NCBI GenBank assembly: GCA_965228265.1
Contig: OZ245804.1
Location: forward strand, 2,914,001 to 2,978,000
Origin: GCA-2732755 sp965228265
Lineage (GTDB): Bacteria > Planctomycetota > Phycisphaerae > Phycisphaerales > UBA1924
Direction: 5' to 3'
Length of the DNA: 64,000 bases
Positions 57,675 through 64,000 of the stretch are shown in pieces. Both the position numbers and the translations under genes were made by a program. Numbering within the stretch: position 1 is the stretch's first letter; every line of letters begins with the position of its first letter. The notes beneath the pieces are model-generated. The model was not told the origin of the DNA, did no database searches, and was given only the letters and a program-made list of their open reading frames with translations.

Positions 57675-58448
57675 ATGAGAACAACACACAAGTCTTTGGC
57701 ATTGATCATCGGTAGTTTGTTGTGCAGCGCTGGTGCTGCGCACGCGGATATCACGCACGCGTCTTCGAGCGGCTATGGGTTAGCCGCGGATGTGTCGCTG
57801 CTGGTGGCGAACCTTGAAGTCTTGCCGCAGGGCCATGCGACCGGCACGGCTCCGGGGCCGTACTCTCAGAGTGAGAGCACGCTGAACGCGTCGTTTACGA
57901 CGGCGGGCCTGGCAAACATCAGCGCGGGGGTTCTTAGTGGCGAGGCGTACTCCGATGTGGACGGTTTTGCCGGTACACGGACAGCAACCGGCATGGGTCG
58001 CGTCACAGATCTGGGGACTGATCTTGTTCTTGGGACCATCCTGGATCTGAACGCAGGCGTCATCGAGTCAGAGGCCGCGGTCAGCGGCGATTACGGCAGC
58101 CTCCTCGCAACCGGTTCTTCGATCCTGACCGATGTCGATCTCAGTGTTCTTGGGGCCGAGGTGCTCATCGACGCGAACGCCGCCCCGAACACGGTTCTCT
58201 TTGACGCACTCGGTATTCGGATCGTGCTGAACGAACAGATCGTTGGTGGGAATGGGATCGATGATCGCACGATGGAGGTGAACGCGATCCGGATCTCGTT
58301 TGACAATGTCGTTGCGGGGCTTGGTTTGCTCAACGGCGATATCAGGATCGCCCATTCTTACGCGGAGATGGGCGCCGTCGTGCCGGCCCCGGCGAGCTTT
58401 ATGCTCCTGGCCACTGGTGGGCTACTCGCATCTCGCCGGAGACGATGA
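57675..58448 (+). CDS. Exported protein with PEP-CTERM-like sorting tail
   Basis: A 257-aa protein with a signal peptide (MRTTHKSLALIIGSLLCSAGAAHA). The body is beta-rich, has no cysteine after the signal and many small residues (choice-of-anchor-like: SESTLNASFTTAG, NGIDDRTMEVNAIRISFDNV). The tail VVPAPASFMLLATGGLLASRRRR is the same sorting signal as in the protein at 43235-44062. AAGGGAGA lies upstream of the ATG. It overlaps the convergent XRE gene by 27 bp. Function unknown. Confidence 0.78.
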   Translation: MRTTHKSLALIIGSLLCSAGAAHADITHASSSGYGLAADVSLLVANLEVLPQGHATGTAPGPYSQSESTLNASFTTAGLANISAGVLSGEAYSDVDGFAGTRTATGMGRVTDLGTDLVLGTILDLNAGVIESEAAVSGDYGSLLATGSSILTDVDLSVLGAEVLIDANAAPNTVLFDALGIRIVLNEQIVGGNGIDDRTMEVNAIRISFDNVVAGLGLLNGDIRIAHSYAEMGAVVPAPASFMLLATGGLLASRRRR

Positions 58449-58931
58449 GTCTTTGCCCCCGCTACTCGGGTTGGTGTCGGAGATGCCAACCCGAGTCTCA
58501 TTTTGACTTGCCGCGGAACGGGTTTCACTTTCCTGCCTGACGACGTCGTCTTCATGTACTTCGCAGCCATTCAGCACCGATGATGGCTGCTGTCCACGGC
58601 TGGCTGCCCAACCGATCGCGGCTGCCCTGCGTTCGAGTTCGGCGGCCAGCCTGACGGTATCGATCGTGTGCAGTGTCTGCGAGTTGCGTGTGTCGTCGCC
58701 GACAAGCAGCCAGTTCGCGTCGACCCCGAGGCGTTCAACGATGCGCATCAGAAAGACGGCCGGTGGCGACGTCATCCCACGGACATACCGGCGGACTGAT
58801 TCATGATTCAGTTCGAGGATACGCGCGAACTCGGCGATGCCCCGGTCTCCGACCGCCTCACGGATACGGGTGACCAGACGGCGCTCTTCCTCGATGTGGC
58901 TTGCTCGTCTGCCCAGACTTTCTGCTGACAT
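58422..58931 (-). CDS. XRE-type helix-turn-helix protein
   Basis: A 169-aa protein with a Cro/C1-type HTH (about 17-72: RLVTRIREAVGDRGIAEFARILELNHESVRRYVRGMTSPPAVFLMRIVERLGVDANWLLVG). The rest is polar and probably disordered. Upstream AACGGGGGCG gives a weak site. It lies just 42 bp downstream of the sensor-like gene on the same strand and may end that transcript; targets unknown. Confidence 0.7.
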   Translation of the reverse strand: MSAESLGRRASHIEEERRLVTRIREAVGDRGIAEFARILELNHESVRRYVRGMTSPPAVFLMRIVERLGVDANWLLVGDDTRNSQTLHTIDTVRLAAELERRAAAIGWAASRGQQPSSVLNGCEVHEDDVVRQESETRSAASQNETRVGISDTNPSSGGKDSSSPARCE

Positions 58932-58973
58932 TCGCGCCCCCGTTGATTGACACACTCTCTCCGTATGCAGCAT

Positions 58974-60842
58974 CTATGCGGCCCCACGCAGCTCATACGT
59001 AGAACTGCCCGCGAGTGCGTTCAGGATGCAGGCACCCACCTGAGCTCGGCTGCACGTCATGATCTGGAGCTGCACTCCAGCGTCCCCGAACGCGACACTT
59101 GCGCCCTCGGTGTTCATCCACAGTGGTTCGGTGCATCTCGTTTCATCGTCCGCGGCGACGATGGTCCTGCCATCGTCTGATGCGCGCACGAAGGCGTACG
59201 GGCCAACAGACTTGCACACAGACTCGTACACGTCAGCGATCGATAGCTTTGAGCTCATCGAGATGATCGCTATGACGATCTTGGTAAGGCCGTCGTGTTC
59301 ATTGTTCACACTCTCATAGGCGTGAAGCGTTGCGGCCGAGGTATCGAGAGGCAGAGTGATGGCCAAACCATCAGGCACGGCAATAAGCCCGACTTGCGCG
59401 TACAGGGCCCGTGCGATGATGCCATGTGATCCCGCGACATGCCGGGACGCTGGCTCGTAGGCGATGTTGCAGTTTTGAATTCTTCCGGTACGTGCCGCAC
59501 GAGCTGGTTTGTTCGACGTATTTGCTCCCCTCACGAACAGTGTGACTGTGGACGCCGATCTGTTGATCGAGACTTTGAGTGTTCCCGGCTGGGCTCCGTC
59601 GGCGAAGCGAGCACAGAGCGTGGCCAGGAGTTCTTCAAGCAGCCTGGGATCCGCATACACCGTTTGCATCGCTTCGGGCGTTTCGGGAGCGATTGCATAC
59701 GCATCGCATTCTGATATTTGCGCCAGACGGGTACAGACCGAAGACAACACGTCTTGAAGCACGACGGGCTTGCGCTTCACATTGAACTGGCCGGTTGCGA
59801 GCTGTGCACTCAGGCTATGTGTATCCAGCTCGTGAACAAGCCGGTTCAGGCCAATACGTGCAATCCTGACACTGCCGGCCATCCCCCCATTCGCGTCGCA
59901 CTCATGGTCGCAGTGCCGTTCGGCTGTGCGTACAGCAAGCATGCACTCTTTGGCACTCTCAGCGGCATCCAGAACACTCATCGAGAGCGTCTTGATCACG
60001 CTGTGTAGTTGCTTGCATAATCGCTTGTGGTTCTCACTTGCTCTGCGTAATCGGCATTCTGTTTCACGCTGTTCGCTCGCGTGTTGTTGCAACATCTCGA
60101 CAGTCTTTCGTTTCTCGGCTTCCAGTCGAGAGGCGAGCTCAGCAAAGGCCGTGTCGAGGTAGGCGTATTCCGATCGGCGGTTGAGAGGGACTGGATCCAG
60201 GGGTTTCTGCAGCAGCGCACGGCGGATGTTTGAGTGCAGCCTGTGCAGATCCCGTATGCACTTCGTGCGCCAACGCATCATCAGCCATGATCCGATCACA
60301 AGTGCGGCTGCCGATCCTGTCAGTACACACGTCACGACCGACATTAACGCCTGCTGCTCGTCCGGATCAATGAGCCCGATGTGCAGCGTCATGCGCTCGC
60401 CGCGTTGGCCGTGGTAGGTCCTCGATACGATCGCCTGGACCTTTCGGTGCTTCTCAACTGCATGCTCAGCCGCGTAGCTTCTGTTTCCCAGGAAGAACGT
60501 TTCTTCACCCTGCTCGTTGCAGAGTTTGACGTAGACCACCGCGTCGCCTTTGAGCAGTGGACGCAGTTTCATGAGAGCGACCGCCTTCCAGCCGTCGCCT
60601 TGCAGTTCTTCCAAATGGTTGGCAGTGAGCAGGGCCAGTGGTTGGTATCGCTCGCTGAGCTTGCTCTCGTTGTGCTTGATTGAGTAGAGCGTCCAGGCAC
60701 CTGTTGTCGTGAGCGCTGCGATGACGATCGAGACTACGAGGACGATCAGCGGCGTCATATGCCGCCCCGCACGCGGGACGTCCGGCGTCACACCCGTGCC
60801 GGGGGATTCACCCGCTTTCGTCAACAGGGTCTGATGCCTCAT
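58974..60842 (-). CDS. Two-TM sensor-kinase-like membrane protein, kinase motifs degenerate
   Basis: A 622-aa protein. TM1 is near 31-52 (IVLVVSIVIAALTTTGAW), then a periplasmic sensor region (about 55-165). TM2 is near 168-190 (VTCVLTGSAAALVIGSW). A HAMP-like/coiled-coil region follows (FAELASRLEAEKRKTVEMLQQHASEQRE). The region where a dimerisation His would lie (QLHSVIKTLSMSVLDAAESA) and an ATPase-like part (PRLLEELLATLCARFADG...TVTLFVRG) lack clear H, N and G boxes. It may be a signalling scaffold rather than a kinase. The start overlaps the pilin-type gene (ATGA), implying coupling to the pilin block. Confidence 0.6.
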   Translation of the reverse strand: MRHQTLLTKAGESPGTGVTPDVPRAGRHMTPLIVLVVSIVIAALTTTGAWTLYSIKHNESKLSERYQPLALLTANHLEELQGDGWKAVALMKLRPLLKGDAVVYVKLCNEQGEETFFLGNRSYAAEHAVEKHRKVQAIVSRTYHGQRGERMTLHIGLIDPDEQQALMSVVTCVLTGSAAALVIGSWLMMRWRTKCIRDLHRLHSNIRRALLQKPLDPVPLNRRSEYAYLDTAFAELASRLEAEKRKTVEMLQQHASEQRETECRLRRASENHKRLCKQLHSVIKTLSMSVLDAAESAKECMLAVRTAERHCDHECDANGGMAGSVRIARIGLNRLVHELDTHSLSAQLATGQFNVKRKPVVLQDVLSSVCTRLAQISECDAYAIAPETPEAMQTVYADPRLLEELLATLCARFADGAQPGTLKVSINRSASTVTLFVRGANTSNKPARAARTGRIQNCNIAYEPASRHVAGSHGIIARALYAQVGLIAVPDGLAITLPLDTSAATLHAYESVNNEHDGLTKIVIAIISMSSKLSIADVYESVCKSVGPYAFVRASDDGRTIVAADDETRCTEPLWMNTEGASVAFGDAGVQLQIMTCSRAQVGACILNALAGSSTYELRGAA

Positions 60843-61933
60843 TCTTCTTCCCACCCGATGATCTGTGTCTCGCCTGTCCACAGTCGACGGACATTGGCAA
60901 CGACGACATGCGAGGCTTTGTCCATTCTGGACTGCGCGCGGATTGTGACGGGCGTATCGGTTCTTGCGACTCTGACGTTGTCGAACGTCACCTCCGAGAG
61001 GATGCCCAGACTCTGCGCATGCATTTCCAGGCGGAGAGGTTCGGGCGGAACCGATGAATCGGTTTGGAATCGGAGCTCACAGGTGTACTTGTTCGTATCG
61101 ACGAGGGTCCGGACGAGGACCGCCGGGTACTCTGCGATGTTGAGCAGACTGGTCGCGTCCTCGAGGACTTCACCGAGATCCGAGAGATCGAGGAGCACAC
61201 CCGCTTCGCGCGAGGACGCGAGAAGCGTTTCGCCCGCGTATACCTCGAACCAGGCGCTGTCTTCCAGGATCGGCAGGCTGGACGCGCCAATGTCAACACT
61301 GACGGCATAAGTCGCCTCCGGCTCGAGTTCCTGCTGAAGTGTGCGGCTCACGGTCCCTGAGCCAATGAGCGCAGCGACGAACGTGACGTATGCCTCGCGA
61401 CTGCCGTCGGTGGACCGGGCTGAGTTTCTGACGCCGATCCTTGGCACCGTGAGGCCTGTCCCGGCGAGTGCACGTCGCTTGAGCGTCCAGCCACCAACGA
61501 CACCCTGCATCGGAGGATTGAAAAGGGGATTCGACAATGCCCCTGTCCCCTCTTCGAAGCTGTGGTTCTGTACTTCGATACCGGCGTCGGTCTCACTCAT
61601 GAACTCAACGCGCATCTCGACGGGCTGGCCGTCGATACTGATCTGACCCTCCCACGCTCCGTCTTCGAGCTGCGAAGACCATTCCTGGTTCGCGATGAGT
61701 TGCATCCTGGCAAGGTCCACAGCGGACTCCGCCGTCATCCGCGCCTGAGTGGCCGCGGCTGTGTGCGACACACGGGAGTAGAGCGGAGTCCCTGCAGCCA
61801 TAAGCCCCATCGCTGCCAGAATCGCAACCCCGACTGTACCGACGACGAGCAGCAGAACCGCGCCGCGACGATGTGCGTTCCTGGCTGTCCAAGGGACGAC
61901 AACCCGCTTCTTCGGCAGTAACGTATTACTCAT
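60839..61933 (-). CDS. PilX/GspK-like minor pilin-associated protein
   Basis: A 364-aa protein from the ATG at 61933 (a GTG at 61942 is an alternative). After a basic N-terminus, RRGAVLLLVVGTVGVAILAAMGLMAAGTPLYSR forms one TM helix like that of PilX/GspK-type minor pilins (no Glu5). The helical LARMQLIANQEW stretch follows. The rest is beta-rich (EATYAVSVDIGASSLPILEDSAWFEVYAGE) and resembles a carbohydrate-binding-type beta sandwich. The order pilin, pilin, PilX-like resembles type IV pilus minor-pilin clusters. Confidence 0.6.
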   Translation of the reverse strand: MSNTLLPKKRVVVPWTARNAHRRGAVLLLVVGTVGVAILAAMGLMAAGTPLYSRVSHTAAATQARMTAESAVDLARMQLIANQEWSSQLEDGAWEGQISIDGQPVEMRVEFMSETDAGIEVQNHSFEEGTGALSNPLFNPPMQGVVGGWTLKRRALAGTGLTVPRIGVRNSARSTDGSREAYVTFVAALIGSGTVSRTLQQELEPEATYAVSVDIGASSLPILEDSAWFEVYAGETLLASSREAGVLLDLSDLGEVLEDATSLLNIAEYPAVLVRTLVDTNKYTCELRFQTDSSVPPEPLRLEMHAQSLGILSEVTFDNVRVARTDTPVTIRAQSRMDKASHVVVANVRRLWTGETQIIGWEEE

Positions 61934-61934
61934 C

Positions 61935-62519
61935 TCAATCACCTGTGCACCGCGGGACAGCGATCACGGTCGCCTGCAAAGACGACCCCTCCAGTTCGAT
62001 GTGTGCCGAGACGATGCACCTGTTCGTTGCTTCTGCTTCACTGGTGCCGAATAGACATTTCGAGACCCCACTGGCCAGAACTTCCGGAGTATGCGTCTCC
62101 CCAATCTGATCGGGTACAGTCATCGGGTCTTCGACCACGGAGGCGGCTTGATCAACAATCCCTTCGAGCGGCGCGAAACGGGTCATACTGCCTGACGGCT
62201 GGTCCCAGCTGTAGTAGATGATCTCGTTCATCGCAGGCTGAGCGTCGCCGTCCGCATCATGGACCCACAAAGTCAGACTGTGTTCCTGCTGGTCGAGCAC
62301 GGCTGTGCTGCGACGCACATCTCGGGCCAGTGTTTCGGAGAAAGCCTGCAACTCGATCGCGTTCATACTCAGTGATGCGCCTTTGTCAGCCGCCTGGCTT
62401 GTCGAGGTGAGCATCATGAGTACAGCCGCGGCGATGAGCGCGGTGATTGCCATCGCCAGCATGGTCTCGAGGAGCATGAAAGCCCGCGGCCCGGGGCCTT
62501 TGCCACCACCGCAATTCAC
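61935..62519 (-). CDS. Prepilin-like protein (GspJ/PilW-type)
   Basis: 194 aa if it starts at the GTG at 62519, which overlaps the upstream stop as GTGA and follows GAGGTGG; the frame is open to 62546. The prepilin signal is GPGPRAFMLLETMLAMAITALIAAAVLMMLTSTSQ, with the conserved Glu five residues after the Phe cleavage point. The later part (LARDVRRSTAVLDQQEHSLTLWV) is like the early helix-turn of minor pilins. It should be processed and join a pilus or pseudopilus tip. Confidence 0.75.
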   Translation of the reverse strand: MNCGGGKGPGPRAFMLLETMLAMAITALIAAAVLMMLTSTSQAADKGASLSMNAIELQAFSETLARDVRRSTAVLDQQEHSLTLWVHDADGDAQPAMNEIIYYSWDQPSGSMTRFAPLEGIVDQAASVVEDPMTVPDQIGETHTPEVLASGVSKCLFGTSEAEATNRCIVSAHIELEGSSLQATVIAVPRCTGD

Positions 62520-62995
62520 GGGACCACCTCTGCAAGCGGAACACACCGGGTCAAGGAGACCGTCCAGTCGTCCGGGCTTTCGACGTGCACGGTGACACGG
62601 CGCCCAGCGTACTGTTGGGTTCCCCCGCTCAGATCTGGCAGGTGACAGGGCTCGACAGATGCACGCCTTGTGTAGATCTGGTCTCTGGGTACACAGAGTT
62701 TGCCCGACGCCTCGGTCAGCGTGCCGGGCGTTTCATACAAACCGTGGTAATCCTCAACGCCCCAATTTGAACGCTGGCCACCCATTGAGGCAACGGGCCT
62801 GGTCGTGATCTCATCGATCAGCCTTTCCGCAAGGCGGGCCGCTTCGAGGCGTTTAGCGCTTCGATCGATGTTTCCTACGGAGCTCCCCAACGACGAAGCG
62901 AGGCCGACGACCGCCAGTGACAGCATCGCTGCCGCGATGACGCATTCCACGAGCGTAACCGCTCTGCATCGGCGATTCGTTCTGTTCTTCCCCAT
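62516..62995 (-). CDS. Prepilin-like protein (GspI/PilV-type)
   Basis: A 159-aa protein. The leader MGKNRTNRRCRA precedes VTLVECVIAAAMLSLAVVGLASSLGSS, a type IV prepilin motif with Glu at +5. ARLAERLIDEITTRPVASMGG follows, as in GspI/PilV proteins. An ATG at 63004 is an alternative start; neither has a good ribosome site. It heads the minor-pilin/sensor transcript. Confidence 0.75.
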   Translation of the reverse strand: MGKNRTNRRCRAVTLVECVIAAAMLSLAVVGLASSLGSSVGNIDRSAKRLEAARLAERLIDEITTRPVASMGGQRSNWGVEDYHGLYETPGTLTEASGKLCVPRDQIYTRRASVEPCHLPDLSGGTQQYAGRRVTVHVESPDDWTVSLTRCVPLAEVVP

Positions 62996-63391
62996 GTCGC
63001 ACATGCAACGACATTCGGCGTGTTGACCACTTCACTCAAGATCACTGATTGCCCCGCTGCGCAGAGACACACCCAACGACTTGTTTTCTCTACGCCTTCC
63101 ACCTTGGCGTGGGTGCCTCCGCCCCACCTCTGTGACAAGCGGCGTTGACATGACTCATTCTCGTGGCCTCCTTGCCGTGGTGGCGCATGGCTGCACACGT
63201 ACCAGTTTGTTCTTCTTAGCACGCACTCGATGCTACATCAGTCCTGTGTGTTTCTGTTCTGGTTATGTGGTTTCTTGCACACGTGCATCCGAGTACTGAA
63301 CAAGCCGGTGCTTGACACCGATACTTCGACCGCCTGATCGCATCAGGGCACGGGGGTTTGTTCAGTGTTCCACTCTTGCTCCGGCATCTTT
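62996..63391. other. Divergent control region between minor pilins and the PilM-like gene
   Basis: About 395 bp, T-rich around 63200-63280. No gene or strong hairpin seen; it should carry promoters for both directions, none clear enough to mark. Confidence 0.45.
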
Positions 63392-64000
63392 ATGCACAGC
63401 CATGGCTGCTACCTTGTCACGCACCTGCCTGACAACGCCCCTGACGTGACGGTGTGCAGTGATCTGGCGACCGCACTTCAACAATGCAGATTCTCAAGGC
63501 AGCCGAGGTGGCGATTCCGCCGCCGGCATGTCCATGCGGGTGTGGCCATCGGCACTGAGGAGACGTTCCTCCACCAGCTCAGGCTTGCCCGCATGCCCGA
63601 GGATGAACTTGCCCCCGCGCTGCACTGGAAGATCAGCAAGGACACACAGCAGGCTGAGGATCGATTGATCAGCGGCATCTGCTCTACCACGGATGCTGAC
63701 ACACCGGACGGCGCGTATTGCGATGTGCTGGGAGCTTCGATCGAGGCGGCGCGAGCCGAGTCGATTCGCAGGTCCTTCGACGGCACAGGCGTCGTCTTGC
63801 GAGCGATCGACACAGTGCCGGGCGCGATCGCGAGGTGTTTCGGCGGGCCGGCAGATGAGAACAGCGCCCACGGGCTCACGGCTGTCGCGCTGTGTGATAC
63901 CCAGCAGGCCTGGCTGCTTGCGTGCATGGGTGGTGAGCTGTGCTTTGCTCATCGGTTGACCGGCTCACAGTTGAGCATGTCCGACAGTATCACACCATTT
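63392..64000 (+). CDS. PilM-like type IV pilus assembly protein, C-terminus cut by window edge
   Basis: An open frame of 203 codons from the ATG at 63392 to the window end without a stop. The segment RRRHVHAGVAIGTEETFLHQLRLARMPEDELAPALHWKI matches the PilM/ComA actin-like fold signature (V..P...VF...LR.P.MP..EL..A..WE). It is followed by IEAARAESIRRSFDGTGVVLRAIDTVPGAIARCF, the conserved second subdomain. The N-terminus is short and atypical, so a start at an upstream GTG (63365) is possible. It is the first gene of a probable pilM-N-O-type locus outside the window. Confidence 0.7.
   Translation, partial: MHSHGCYLVTHLPDNAPDVTVCSDLATALQQCRFSRQPRWRFRRRHVHAGVAIGTEETFLHQLRLARMPEDELAPALHWKISKDTQQAEDRLISGICSTTDADTPDGAYCDVLGASIEAARAESIRRSFDGTGVVLRAIDTVPGAIARCFGGPADENSAHGLTAVALCDTQQAWLLACMGGELCFAHRLTGSQLSMSDSITPF

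Noticed and set aside
63478..63952. Minus-strand frames of about 150 codons at the right edge
   Set aside because: Antisense to the PilM-like reading frame, which has recognisable motifs; treated as shadows.

Overview
The window looks like a chromosomal segment of a planctomycete, most likely class Phycisphaerae. The support is: high GC; secreted proteins ending in a VPAPAS...RRRR sorting tail; dockerin-like NGDG/PADFS repeats; prepilin-like proteins with an FADGHV-type C-terminus; an ECF sigma factor of the TIGR02999 type beside a Ser/Thr kinase with TPRs; and many 4-bp ATGA gene overlaps. The taxon is inferred from these signatures, not from a marker gene. I saw no rRNA, tRNA or CRISPR array.

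Region 1 (1-14.7 kb) is a copper/heavy-metal resistance cluster, almost all on the minus strand. It runs from a Cys-rich secreted protein through a TolC-like lipoprotein, a CusB-like adaptor with two metal-binding modules, an enlarged CusA-like RND pump, a protein with four TRASH-like modules and a YHS-DUF2231 membrane protein. A second block holds a Met/His-rich Spy-like protein, a lone CBM48 protein, an HD-GYP phosphodiesterase, a membrane-anchored flavin/2Fe-2S reductase and a cut-off membrane protein. An Rrf2-type regulator faces the second block across a short inverted repeat.

Region 2 (14.7-22.7 kb) starts with about 0.9 kb of poorly coding DNA containing a strong nested hairpin. It continues with an ECF sigma factor (minus) divergent from a 1285-aa secreted dockerin-type protein and a TPR receptor kinase.

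Region 3 (22.7-37.1 kb) is a surface-polysaccharide island: GT4 and GT2 enzymes, a Gfo/Idh-GT fusion, a Wzx-like flippase, a 1435-aa FAD oxidoreductase-GT2-GT-C fusion, an ATP-grasp protein and an asparagine-synthase-like protein. It is flanked by a 44-bp imperfect direct repeat, with a transposase remnant at the right edge.

Region 4 (37.1-41.25 kb) is a methionine-branch operon (trans-sulfuration enzyme, aspartokinase-homoserine dehydrogenase, aspartate-semialdehyde dehydrogenase). A good promoter and a SAM-I/SAM-IV clan riboswitch precede it, followed by a hairpin that presents the Shine-Dalgarno in its loop and the start codon in its stem.

Region 5 (41.7-49.9 kb) holds secreted/anchored proteins (lamin-tail-like with dockerins, PEP-CTERM-like), a prepilin-like protein and a PadR regulator coupled to a membrane protein that combines a permease-prefix-like domain with an SLBB domain.

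Region 6 (50.0-57.4 kb) is a compact histidine operon, hisG-hisC/HAD-hisB-hisH-hisF-hisA/I/E-hisD, encoding all ten activities in seven overlapping genes. In front lies a 21-codon leader peptide with seven histidines, alternative hairpins and an intrinsic terminator: a textbook attenuator.

Region 7 (57.7-64 kb) contains a PEP-CTERM-like protein, an XRE-type regulator, a degenerate sensor-kinase-like membrane protein, three pilin/pseudopilin-related proteins and, divergently at the edge, a PilM-like protein that runs off the window.
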